Source: a virus
Reading direction: 5' to 3' (one strand)
Virus record (IMG/VR): IMGVR_UViG_3300045051_000575
Span: 1 to 41,177 of that record
DNA: 41,177 bases
The notes below the pieces were generated by a model. That model did not search any database. It was not told where the DNA came from and worked only from the letters and a program-made list of their open reading frames with translations. The first letter of the stretch is position 1. Each line of letters starts with the position of its first letter. Position numbers and translations under genes: made by a program. This document shows positions 1 to 6,582 of this stretch, in pieces.

Positions 1-227
1 GCTGGCGCCGAGGAGGTCCTCGACGAAATAGGCGGCGAATGTGGCTCGCCACCAGAATCTGCAAGGATTGACAACAGAGTTGGCAGCAAGCGCGTTTCGG
101 CGGGGCGCGTGAAGTTCGGCCTCTAAGTGCGATCTTCTGAGCTGTTTGAAGGTGCCCTTTATGGCTACTCCACGATCAGCACTTTCGTGATGAAGATGAG
201 CAGCTAGGACCCATCAAAAGGCCTTAC
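1..227. other. Left flank with no assignable complete gene
   Basis: No complete gene is supported here. On the + strand the first frame stays open from the edge to a TAA at 124-126 (41 codons). On the - strand one frame stays open from 213 to the edge but contains no ATG, GTG or TTG; its final 20 codons have a protein-like composition (aromatic-rich, starting RFWWRATFAAY). Either could be the end of a neighbouring gene or the remnant of a broken one. The stretch lies directly downstream of the methyltransferase gene that ends at 228. Confidence 0.3.
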
Positions 228-1928
228 CTAAGTCGCGCCCGAGGCAAATCTGGGGTTCACGTAAACCTTCTCTTCGGATGGCCTTGTCAGACCATTAAAA
301 GGAAGAAGCAGCTCTCCTTGACGAGGATCGTGCTTCCCTCTTCGCTGAGGCTGGGCATCCGGCTGAGCCGCGCGTCGGGCAAGATGGTCGGAGGTTGGCA
401 GGATCGGCCGAACTCCGTCTTCAAAGTATTCTTCAATCGAAACGATCTGGAGGCGCGGGTACTGGCTGCTTCCCACTGAGTAAAACCCAGCGCTTGCCGC
501 ATTGACCCGCATGTCGCGGGTTGGGCGACGCAAGCAAATGAAGAGGCCACCATCGGCCTTCTCCCTCTCGAGGACGCCGCGAAAGTCGCGCAGCTCTGAC
601 ACCCCGACGTTTCGTCCCCCCTTAACGGAAGTGAGGATTCGACCAAAACCGCGGCCTGGGCCAGCCCTGAAGAAGATTTCCCCATCAATGCCGCGATCCG
701 CGCCCCGCTTGACTTCACGCAGCTGCTGGACCCCAACCAGGTAGTTAGCCCACCACTGGAACTGGAACTTGTCACGCTCGGCGAGACGGGTTGCGCTCCG
801 GAGATCGTTCGGTCGGCCATCGAGCTCGTACCCGACGCCCTCCTTCAAGCCAAAATGCCGCTCTAACCGATCCTGAATCACCTGTACCGCGTGGTAGGCT
901 ACGTCGATGCCGATCCATTGGCGCTGTTCTTTCTGGGCGACATGGACAGTCGTGCCGCAGCCACAAAATGGGTCGAGGACGACGTCGCCGGGGTTGGTCG
1001 ACGCCGCAATGATGCGATCAAGGAGGGCAAGTGGTTTCTGGGTCGGATAGCCAAGCCTCTCCTTTGCAGTGTTGCCGACCCGCTGAATATCGACCCACAC
1101 CGAGTCAGTCTGCTTTCCAGGCTTTTCGTCTAGATAGACCTTGCGACCGTCAAGCCTGGGAGTACCGTCCTTCCGCGTGAGGATCAGGCCCTTTTGCCAC
1201 CACTCTTCAAGCTGATCGATCGAAGCTCCCCAAGCGCGATTGCCAGGCGGTTTTGAGCCTCGCCATTCGACCTTCCGATCAGCGGAGCCCCCCATCATAG
1301 TTAGGTCCTGCCCAGTGTAGAGCCTGCCGTCCGCATCCACCTTGTAGCGGGAAAGCTGTTCTGCCGAGTAGCCCTGAAACGTCTTGTTCCATGTGTATCG
1401 GTCGGACTTAGTGCAAAAGAGGATCGTGTCGTGCACCCTGGGAAACGTCTTCGACTTGACGTTGTGAGCGTTCGTCCTGCGCCAGATAATCTCATTCCTG
1501 AAGCGGCTAGGACCAAAGACCCCGTCCAGCATCAGCTTCAGGTAGTGACTCGCGGTCGGGTCGCAGTGAAGGTAGAGCGATCCCGTCGGCTTGAGCACCC
1601 GCCGAAGTTCGTGGAGGCGTACCGCCATCATGACTAGGTAGGCCATCAGGTTGCTTCGACCCAGGGCAGAGTGCAACGCGCTGACGAAAATCGCTAAAGT
1701 CCCGCCGATACGAGCAATCTCGTCGAAAGCCCACTCCGCCTCCTCGTCCCAGGTCCAGGTGTCGCGAAATGCTTCAGCTTGGGCCGAGACTGCCTTCTCC
1801 GGATCGAAGAAGACGTTGTAGCGTGCGTCACTATTGAAAGGCGGATCTAGGTAGACGAGATCGACGCATTCGTCGGCGATCTTTTCTCTCAGGATCTCGA
1901 GGTTGTTCCCGAAGAAGAGCTTGTTCAT
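228..1928 (-). CDS. Beta-class DNA methyltransferase fused to an Mrr-like endonuclease domain
   Basis: About 566 residues. The N-terminus has DPPF at residues 28-31 (motif IV) within LVYLDPPFNS. Motif I comes later (LDPFCGCGTT, around residue 320), so the motif order IV-TRD-I marks a beta-class amino-methyltransferase, typical of adenine-N6 or cytosine-N4 modification. After it, roughly residues 370-500, comes an Mrr-like nuclease region with a GADRGIDGE acidic segment and SVKGG, consistent with a PD-(D/E)xK core. Known family behaviour is site-specific methylation; the fused nuclease could make it a one-protein restriction-modification enzyme, which is inference. ATG 1928 begins the conserved MNKLFFGNN segment; ATG 1970, directly behind GGGGGAG, and TTG 1979 are alternative starts. 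GC content and codon use are clearly lower than in the phage genes, suggesting separate acquisition. It probably lies just outside the phage right end. Confidence 0.85.
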   Translation of the reverse strand: MNKLFFGNNLEILREKIADECVDLVYLDPPFNSDARYNVFFDPEKAVSAQAEAFRDTWTWDEEAEWAFDEIARIGGTLAIFVSALHSALGRSNLMAYLVMMAVRLHELRRVLKPTGSLYLHCDPTASHYLKLMLDGVFGPSRFRNEIIWRRTNAHNVKSKTFPRVHDTILFCTKSDRYTWNKTFQGYSAEQLSRYKVDADGRLYTGQDLTMMGGSADRKVEWRGSKPPGNRAWGASIDQLEEWWQKGLILTRKDGTPRLDGRKVYLDEKPGKQTDSVWVDIQRVGNTAKERLGYPTQKPLALLDRIIAASTNPGDVVLDPFCGCGTTVHVAQKEQRQWIGIDVAYHAVQVIQDRLERHFGLKEGVGYELDGRPNDLRSATRLAERDKFQFQWWANYLVGVQQLREVKRGADRGIDGEIFFRAGPGRGFGRILTSVKGGRNVGVSELRDFRGVLEREKADGGLFICLRRPTRDMRVNAASAGFYSVGSSQYPRLQIVSIEEYFEDGVRPILPTSDHLARRAAQPDAQPQRRGKHDPRQGELLLPFNGLTRPSEEKVYVNPRFASGAT

Positions 1929-2055
1929 CTTCACCGCGCCCGTGGGCCCAAGGGCCGAAGTTGGCGACATCTCCCCCAAGATGGTCGGAGGAGAATCTAT
2001 CGGGCACGAGTTTTCTCCAACAGAGATTAAGCATTTGTGAGCAAGTTCAGGAGCC

Positions 2056-2075
2056 GATGGTGCAACGCTGCAACG
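2056..2075. repeat. Candidate phage right terminus
   Basis: Directly after the last phage gene (stop at 2076-2078) there is GGTGCAAC followed by a second GCAAC, giving the pattern GCAAC-N3-GCAAC. The same GTTGC/GCAAC units recur at the other end of the phage (40746-40840). A left-end copy of GTTGCAC is followed by CCGAT at 40775-40779, and CCGAT also precedes GGTGCAAC here (2054-2058). That could be a 5-bp target duplication. An alternative reading places the end at TG 2061 with ATGG as the duplicated bases. The exact junction is not settled. Confidence 0.35.
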
Positions 2076-2885
2076 TCAGATTGCCCAATTCCCGATGATC
2101 AGCTCACCCCGCCCGGCCTCTTCGACGGTCTTCTTCGACCCGATCGAATAGGTCGTTCGGACCTCGGTCAGGTGGAACCGGCCGAAGATCTGGCGGACGT
2201 CGGGGTGGTCGTTCAGGGACAAGAGGAACCGGCCCTTGATGCGTCCGAGCTGGTCCGCCATTTCCTCGAACCGCGCCCGCGAAAAGAGGCCTGGGCCGTA
2301 GTCGCCCTCGTTCCCGTAGTAGGGCGGGTCGAGGTAGAAGAGCGTGCCCCGCCGGTCCAGCCGATCGATAAAGGCTGCGTAGTCGAGGTTCATCACCGTG
2401 ACCCCGGAGAGGCGGGCATGCAGGGCCTCGAGGTCGGGCTCGAGGGTGGTCAGATTGAACCTGGCCGGACGCTCGGTCGCGACCCCGAAGTTCCGCCCCG
2501 AGATCTTGCCGCCGAAGGCCAGGCGCTGGAGGTAGAGGAACCGGGCGGCGCGCTGGAGGTCGGTCAGCGTCTCGGGGTCGACCGCGACCAGGCGCTCGAA
2601 GTTGGCCTGCGTCGTGATCTGGAAACGCAGGAGGTCAAGGAAGGCGACGTAGTGCTCCTGGAGCATCCGGAAGAGCGTGTAGACCTCACGGCCACGGTCA
2701 TTGATGAACTCGGCCCGCGGCGCCCTTGTCCGCCGTAGAAAGATCCCGCCCATTCCGACGAACGGTTCGGCATAGGTCTCGTGATCGTCGCGGTCGATGA
2801 TCGCGCAGATCCGGCGGGCAAGGTTCTTCTTGCCGCCGAGGTAGGGGGCGATCGGGCGGATCGGGTGGACTTCGGTCTGGGGCAT
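2076..2885 (-). CDS. DNA adenine methylase, D12 (Dam-like) class
   Basis: About 269 residues. The order is PYLGGKKNLA (residues 14-23, motif X), AEPFVGMGGIF (39-49, the SAM-binding motif I) and FYLDPPYYG (around 183-190, catalytic motif IV). This is the alpha-class layout of Dam/DpnM enzymes that methylate adenine-N6. ATG 2885 was chosen because AAGGA lies about 10 bases upstream and the conserved domain starts a few residues later; longer forms from 2939 or 3002 are possible. It is the last phage gene at the right end, the position where Mu carries its mom DNA-modification operon, so protection of phage DNA from host restriction is the likely role (inference). It is separated from the fibre genes by a strong hairpin cluster and so may be expressed independently. 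Confidence 0.88.
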   Translation of the reverse strand: MPQTEVHPIRPIAPYLGGKKNLARRICAIIDRDDHETYAEPFVGMGGIFLRRTRAPRAEFINDRGREVYTLFRMLQEHYVAFLDLLRFQITTQANFERLVAVDPETLTDLQRAARFLYLQRLAFGGKISGRNFGVATERPARFNLTTLEPDLEALHARLSGVTVMNLDYAAFIDRLDRRGTLFYLDPPYYGNEGDYGPGLFSRARFEEMADQLGRIKGRFLLSLNDHPDVRQIFGRFHLTEVRTTYSIGSKKTVEEAGRGELIIGNWAI

Positions 2886-2971
2886 TTCAGGCGATTCCTT
2901 AAGGATTTGCCCCGAGCCTGATCGGGCAGGGGCGGCCATAAGGTTCTCTTGGTCGGCGGGGCGGTTCTTGG

Positions 2972-3030
2972 CCTTCAACCCCGTGTTGAAGGGGCGCTCC
3001 AACGCCCGTTCAACCCCCTGTGCAGGGGGT
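2972..3030 (-). terminator. Hairpin cluster between fibre genes and methylase
   Basis: Just past the stop of the 3030-3386 gene is a perfect 8-bp stem (3013-3020 with 3023-3030, two-base loop). Next comes GTTGAA (2985-2990), which can pair either with TTCAAC at 3009-3014, extended by a GC-rich inner stem with one mismatch, or with TTCAAC at 2974-2979. The two pairings exclude each other, as in an attenuator. There is no U-run, so a factor-dependent terminator or processing site is also possible. Confidence 0.5.
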
Positions 3031-3386
3031 CAGAAATTGTCCCCTATGGTCACCGGGATGTAGCCCTCCGATGGGACGGTCTCTTGCAGGCCGCCCGGCC
3101 AGATGACCTTGAAAAGGCCCATGCAGCTTTTCCGGGCCTGGCCGGTATCGGTCGCGCCCCATGGGTAGAAGACGACGCCGTCCGCCGGCGTCAGGGCGGT
3201 CGAGACGCCGTTGATGTCGTAGGTCCCGTTCGCGATCACGGCGGCCTGGTCGTCGATGAAGACGGCGTCGGTCGCCTCGTCCCGCAGGCTGAAGTTGCAG
3301 CTCGTGGCCCCGACCAGGCTGAAGCCGAACTTGTACGCGATCCAGGGGCGGCGGTCGCCCTGGCGGATGGTGAACTTCGCGGCCAT
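3030..3386 (-). CDS. Small fibre/baseplate-like protein (BppU-like N-terminal fold)
   Basis: 118 residues starting MAAKFTIRQGD. The pattern of a short beta-rich domain with IRQGDRRPWIAYKF, a central insertion and a closing GYIPVTIGDNF is typical of small BppU-like (DUF2479-type) phage fibre or receptor-binding accessory proteins. The family call rests on overall pattern, not on a diagnostic motif. Its ATG overlaps the TGA of the preceding repeat protein (TGATG), so the two are translationally coupled. It is the last gene of the tail-fibre run and is followed by a hairpin cluster. Likely a virion surface protein. Confidence 0.6.
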   Translation of the reverse strand: MAAKFTIRQGDRRPWIAYKFGFSLVGATSCNFSLRDEATDAVFIDDQAAVIANGTYDINGVSTALTPADGVVFYPWGATDTGQARKSCMGLFKVIWPGGLQETVPSEGYIPVTIGDNF

Positions 3387-4204
3387 CAGGCGATCTCCAT
3401 GATCTGGCCCCGGCGGGCCGGGTTGAGGATTGTGCCCACACGCGGGTCGTCGTTCAGGATGCGGCCGGGCGGGCGCGGGCGGGAAAGAAGACGGCCCTGG
3501 CGGCGGGCCTGGGTGAGGAGCTGGCCCGCACGCGGGGTGTCGCTGGCGAAGGCAAGGCTGCCGAAATCGTAGGCTCCGACCTGGATGCCTGTGGCCGTGC
3601 CGGTCAGGGGCAGCGTGCCAGAGGCGGCGGCACGTGCCGGGGCGTCCGCGTCGCCGGAACCGCCCAGGGGCAGGCTGCCGGAGCCTTGCGCGGCGGCCCG
3701 GGCATCCGCGTCGGCCGCACCGGTCAGCGGCAGATCGCCCGCGCCCTGCGCGGTGGCCCGGGCGTCGGCATCGGCCGCGCCGGTCAGGGGCAGGGTCCCG
3801 GCCGCCTGTCCCTTGGCCAGGGCATCCGCGTCGGCCGAGCCTGTCAGCGGCAGCGTGCCGGCGGCCTCGGCATTGGCGTTCGTGCCGGTCGTGCCGCTGG
3901 CGCTGCCGCTCAGCGGCAGAAGGCCGCTCGCCTGGGCCGTGGCCCGTGCAGCCCCGGTGGCGCTGCCGGTCAGGGGAAGGGAGCCAGCCGCCTGCCCAGC
4001 GGCGCGGGCGTCGGTATCGGCCGAGCCGGCCAGGGGCAGCGCACCGCTGGCCTGGGCGGCGGCGCGGGCATCCGCATCGGCCGCACCGGTCAGAGGCAGC
4101 GTGCCCGAGGCCGCGGCCGTCGCGCCAGCACCGCCCGCTCCGCCCAGGCTGATCGTATCGCCGCCAAGGACGACCCGGTCGCCGTTGAGAAGCAGGATCC
4201 CCAT
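3386..4204 (-). CDS. Repeat-containing tail fibre protein (nine ~20-residue repeats)
   Basis: 272 residues. After a short MGILLLNGD leader, residues about 30-206 consist of nine degenerate repeats, each centred on LPLTG. LPL occurs at 36, 56, 76, 96, 118, 138, 158, 178 and 198, so the period is 20 residues with one 22-residue spacing. Between them are stretches rich in Ala, Asp and Gly (ADADARA-like). At DNA level this is a 60-bp tandem array. The C-terminus (207-272) differs: basic, with RRQGRLLSRPR and a closing IMEIA. A likely role is a length-variable fibre shaft or spacer. No known domain was recognised. It is coupled on both sides in the fibre operon. Confidence 0.65.
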   Translation of the reverse strand: MGILLLNGDRVVLGGDTISLGGAGGAGATAAASGTLPLTGAADADARAAAQASGALPLAGSADTDARAAGQAAGSLPLTGSATGAARATAQASGLLPLSGSASGTTGTNANAEAAGTLPLTGSADADALAKGQAAGTLPLTGAADADARATAQGAGDLPLTGAADADARAAAQGSGSLPLGGSGDADAPARAAASGTLPLTGTATGIQVGAYDFGSLAFASDTPRAGQLLTQARRQGRLLSRPRPPGRILNDDPRVGTILNPARRGQIMEIA

Positions 4205-4587
4205 CAGTCAGCCAGCTTCGGAAACCGCGCCTTGACCTCGGCCACCTTGGCCAGCCAGTCCTCGCGGTCGCATTCGTCGCGCTGCCACTTGAAGAACATC
4301 GGGTCAGCTTCCTCGGCCAGCGCCTGGCGCAGGGCGGCGTCCCGGGCGGTCTCGGCCTGCCGCGCCGCCTCGGCCTTCTCGGCTGCGATCTCCTCGGGCG
4401 TCGGCTGATTGGGCGGCTCCGGTTCGCGCGGCAGCCATGCGCCATCGACCCTGCGGTGCGTGATCAGGGTTTCGGCGTCGACGCCCTCGACGAACTCGGC
4501 ACCCTCGACCCACGCCGGTCCGAACCACGCGGCGAGCCCTTCCGGTGTAAAGCGGACCCAGAACCCGAGCTTGATGCTGTCCTGCAT
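4204..4587 (-). CDS. Fibre-operon protein with charged coiled-coil C-terminus
   Basis: 127 residues. The N-terminal half (MQDSIKLGFWVRFTPEGLAAW and onward) is a small compact domain. Residues about 64-100 are a Glu/Ala-rich helix (EEIAAEKAEAARQAETARDAA) that looks like a coiled coil. Its place among fibre genes and its acidic helical tail recall tail-fibre assembly or accessory proteins, but no diagnostic motif is visible, so the function is open. It lies 1 base from the gene upstream and its stop overlaps the start of the repeat protein. Confidence 0.55.
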   Translation of the reverse strand: MQDSIKLGFWVRFTPEGLAAWFGPAWVEGAEFVEGVDAETLITHRRVDGAWLPREPEPPNQPTPEEIAAEKAEAARQAETARDAALRQALAEEADPMFFKWQRDECDREDWLAKVAEVKARFPKLAD

Positions 4588-4588
4588 G

Positions 4589-5551
4589 TCAGAAGTCCGT
4601 TTCGATGTAGAGGCCGAAAAGGCAAATACCGATGACCGAAGATGTCCCTCCGACCGAGAATGACGCGTAGGGGTTCAGCCCGGTCGTCGTCGACGGAAGG
4701 TCGGTCGTGACCGTGCCGGTCGCCACCGCACCGGTGTTCAGGTTGGTGATCTCGTAGTTCACGCTTTGCGTCGTCCCCGGTCGGCTAAACATCGCGATCT
4801 CATAGACATCGGTCCGATCTGCCGTCGGCACCGGAAAGCTTGGCCCAAGGTCGATCTTGGTCGACACGCCCGATGCATCGTTGTGAAAGAACTGGATGTT
4901 CGCGTCGGCGGAATCCCATCCCATGCCGACCTGATTTGTGCGCGACGAAGGCTCCACATCCGTCCCCGCCCCGGTCGAGGTGTTCATGCCGACAAAGGCC
5001 CGCGTCGTCGTCGTGGCAACGCCGGTGGCCGGGCCCCAGCGGCAGACGAAGTGAAAACCGCCGTCGCCGGCTGCGTTGCTGCCGATCGTGAACTGCGCCG
5101 CACCGCCCCGGAAACCGACCAGCGCCGTCGTCGATGCAGTCGTGATCAGGTATTCGACGCCCCGCATCTTGGAATAGCGGTTCGTCGCCGCCCAGTTCTT
5201 GGCCGTGGCCGTCCCTGCCCCGTTCAGCACGATCCCCAGCGTGTTGACCGTGGCCGCGTTCCCCGTCGGAAGGGCGTAGCCGATCTTGTTCCGCGCTAGG
5301 TAGGGCTGGAGCGAGGTATCCAGCCCACTCGGCCCAATGATCGCAGGCAACAATCGCCCGGCCACATCGCGCCCAAAGAGCTTCAGGCCGCCGGCGGCGG
5401 GCGGGCTTGGGGTTGCTACCGCCTTCAGGCCAAGTTCGACCAGCCGGTTTAGCAGCCCCATCGCATCGGGTGAGCCCTCTTTCATCACCACGAAAAGGTC
5501 GGCGAGGTCCTGGTCCCGTGGCGTCAGGAGTGCCAGGTCGATGTCGGCCAT
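4589..5551 (-). CDS. Putative tail fibre / receptor-binding protein
   Basis: 320 residues. A short N-terminal helical attachment region (MADIDLALLTPRDQDLADLF) precedes a large domain rich in Gly, Thr, Ser and Asn with beta-strand periodicity (residues about 95-320), including repeated TTT and GG turns. This is typical of concanavalin-like or beta-sandwich fibre heads. The position downstream of the tail tip genes supports a receptor-binding role (inference from synteny). No enzymatic motif was noticed. If it sets host range it should be among the most variable proteins between related phages. Confidence 0.6.
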   Translation of the reverse strand: MADIDLALLTPRDQDLADLFVVMKEGSPDAMGLLNRLVELGLKAVATPSPPAAGGLKLFGRDVAGRLLPAIIGPSGLDTSLQPYLARNKIGYALPTGNAATVNTLGIVLNGAGTATAKNWAATNRYSKMRGVEYLITTASTTALVGFRGGAAQFTIGSNAAGDGGFHFVCRWGPATGVATTTTRAFVGMNTSTGAGTDVEPSSRTNQVGMGWDSADANIQFFHNDASGVSTKIDLGPSFPVPTADRTDVYEIAMFSRPGTTQSVNYEITNLNTGAVATGTVTTDLPSTTTGLNPYASFSVGGTSSVIGICLFGLYIETDF

Positions 5552-5554
5552 GCC

Positions 5555-5956
5555 TTACGCTCCGCCGGCGTTGATCGTGAAAGAGATCACCGTCACCTGC
5601 TGGCCGACCGCGAGGACGTTGTTGTCGATGGTCATGTCGCCGCCGCCGCCCGTGGCAGTGACGCTGCCCTGGATGTGGCAGGTGGCCCCCTGCTTCAGCC
5701 GGAAATGCCCCACGGTGCCGGCGGCATCGGCGGCGAGATCCTGCCATGCGCCAAGAAGGCTTTTCGCACCCGCTGCCGCCGCCGCCGCCCAGTCTGCGGG
5801 CAGAGCCATGGAGGCGAGGAGCGTACCGGTATCGGCGGCGGCGGGGTTGGCCGGTGCAGGGCCTGAACGGAGCTCAAGCGTCGGGGATGCACCGATCAAT
5901 GTCTCGATCGCGTCGAGGCTGGCGTTGCGGGCTGCGGTTGAAAACTGGAAGGCCAT
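5555..5956 (-). CDS. Small fibre-region structural protein
   Basis: 133 residues starting MAFQFSTAARNASLDAIETLIG. It has an alanine-rich N-terminal half and a beta-rich C-terminal half with a TATGGGGDM turn and VTVISFTINAGGA at the end. Proteins with this start are common next to tail-fibre genes in Rhodobacterales phages, but no biochemical role is known to me. It sits 2 bases from its neighbour and 3 bases before the next gene, within the fibre operon. Likely a virion component. Confidence 0.55.
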   Translation of the reverse strand: MAFQFSTAARNASLDAIETLIGASPTLELRSGPAPANPAAADTGTLLASMALPADWAAAAAAGAKSLLGAWQDLAADAAGTVGHFRLKQGATCHIQGSVTATGGGGDMTIDNNVLAVGQQVTVISFTINAGGA

Positions 5957-5958
5957 GG

Positions 5959-6582
5959 TCAGGGTCCTTTGGTTGCAAGGTCGGCAAGGGTCTGGGTGAA
6001 CGCGGTCTCGATGGCGCGCAGGGCCTCGTCGTCCCGGGCCGCGGCGATGGCGTTCATCGCGATCTGCCGGGGGCGCTCGGTCGCGGCTCCGATCGTCTTG
6101 AAGGCCTCGGACAGGTGCAGCCAGATCTGGGCCAGCTGCCAGGGCGTCGGCGCGGTGACGCCGACCTCGTTCGCCAGAAGCGGGTAATCGTCCAGCGTCG
6201 CGGGTTCGCCCGCCTGGTCGGCCTCGCGAATGTAGGCCAGCGCCTCGGCGCGTTTCTCGAGGTAGAGCGCGTCCTGCCCGGCGATGGAGGTGTAGAACTG
6301 CCGGCGGAAGGTGTCGGCCTCGGCATTGATCCGGGTCACGCTGGCCGCGCGGGCGCGGTCAAGCATGACGGCCCGCCAGGCTGCGATATCCTCGGCAGAG
6401 GGGGCTGGCTCGGGCTCGGGCAGCGTCGGCCGCTCCTCCCAGACCCCATCACGATAGCGCAGGCGGGAAAGGTCGGCCTTGGTGAAACGTTCGGGCAAGG
6501 GCACCGCACCGTCAGGCAACTCGCGCAGCCTCCCGCCAGCGGTCGGATAGCCGTCTGAGTCGATGAAGGCAAAGTCGATCAT
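5959..6582 (-). CDS. Tail-associated protein, function unknown
   Basis: 207 residues from ATG 6582 (MIDFAFIDSDGYPTAGG), overlapping the preceding stop by four bases (ATGA), which decides this start over an upstream ATG. The first 60 residues form a small domain ending in a W/E/R-rich segment. The rest (about 80-207) is helical with many Ala, Arg and Glu residues. The arrangement of a short N-terminal adaptor with long helices resembles fibre-assembly or adaptor proteins, but this is a guess from composition and context. Confidence 0.55.
   Translation of the reverse strand: MIDFAFIDSDGYPTAGGRLRELPDGAVPLPERFTKADLSRLRYRDGVWEERPTLPEPEPAPSAEDIAAWRAVMLDRARAASVTRINAEADTFRRQFYTSIAGQDALYLEKRAEALAYIREADQAGEPATLDDYPLLANEVGVTAPTPWQLAQIWLHLSEAFKTIGAATERPRQIAMNAIAAARDDEALRAIETAFTQTLADLATKGP

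Noticed and set aside
1-213. - strand open frame at the left edge as a complete gene
   Set aside because: It contains no ATG, GTG or TTG; it can only be a remnant or chance frame.
1971-1979. TTG 1979 as start of the methyltransferase-nuclease gene
   Set aside because: No ribosome binding site upstream, and the extra residues do not belong to the conserved domain.
3386-4204. The 60-bp tandem repeat considered as a CRISPR array
   Set aside because: Repeats are contiguous coding units without unique spacers, and no cas gene is present.
3585-4408. Repetitive + strand frames across 3.6-4.4 kb
   Set aside because: They reflect the 60-bp tandem repeat of the - strand fibre gene read in other frames.
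3030-4445. 471-codon - strand frame through the repeat gene
   Set aside because: Arg/Pro/Gly-rich shadow of the repeat protein. Only the last 118 codons are a real gene starting at 3386.
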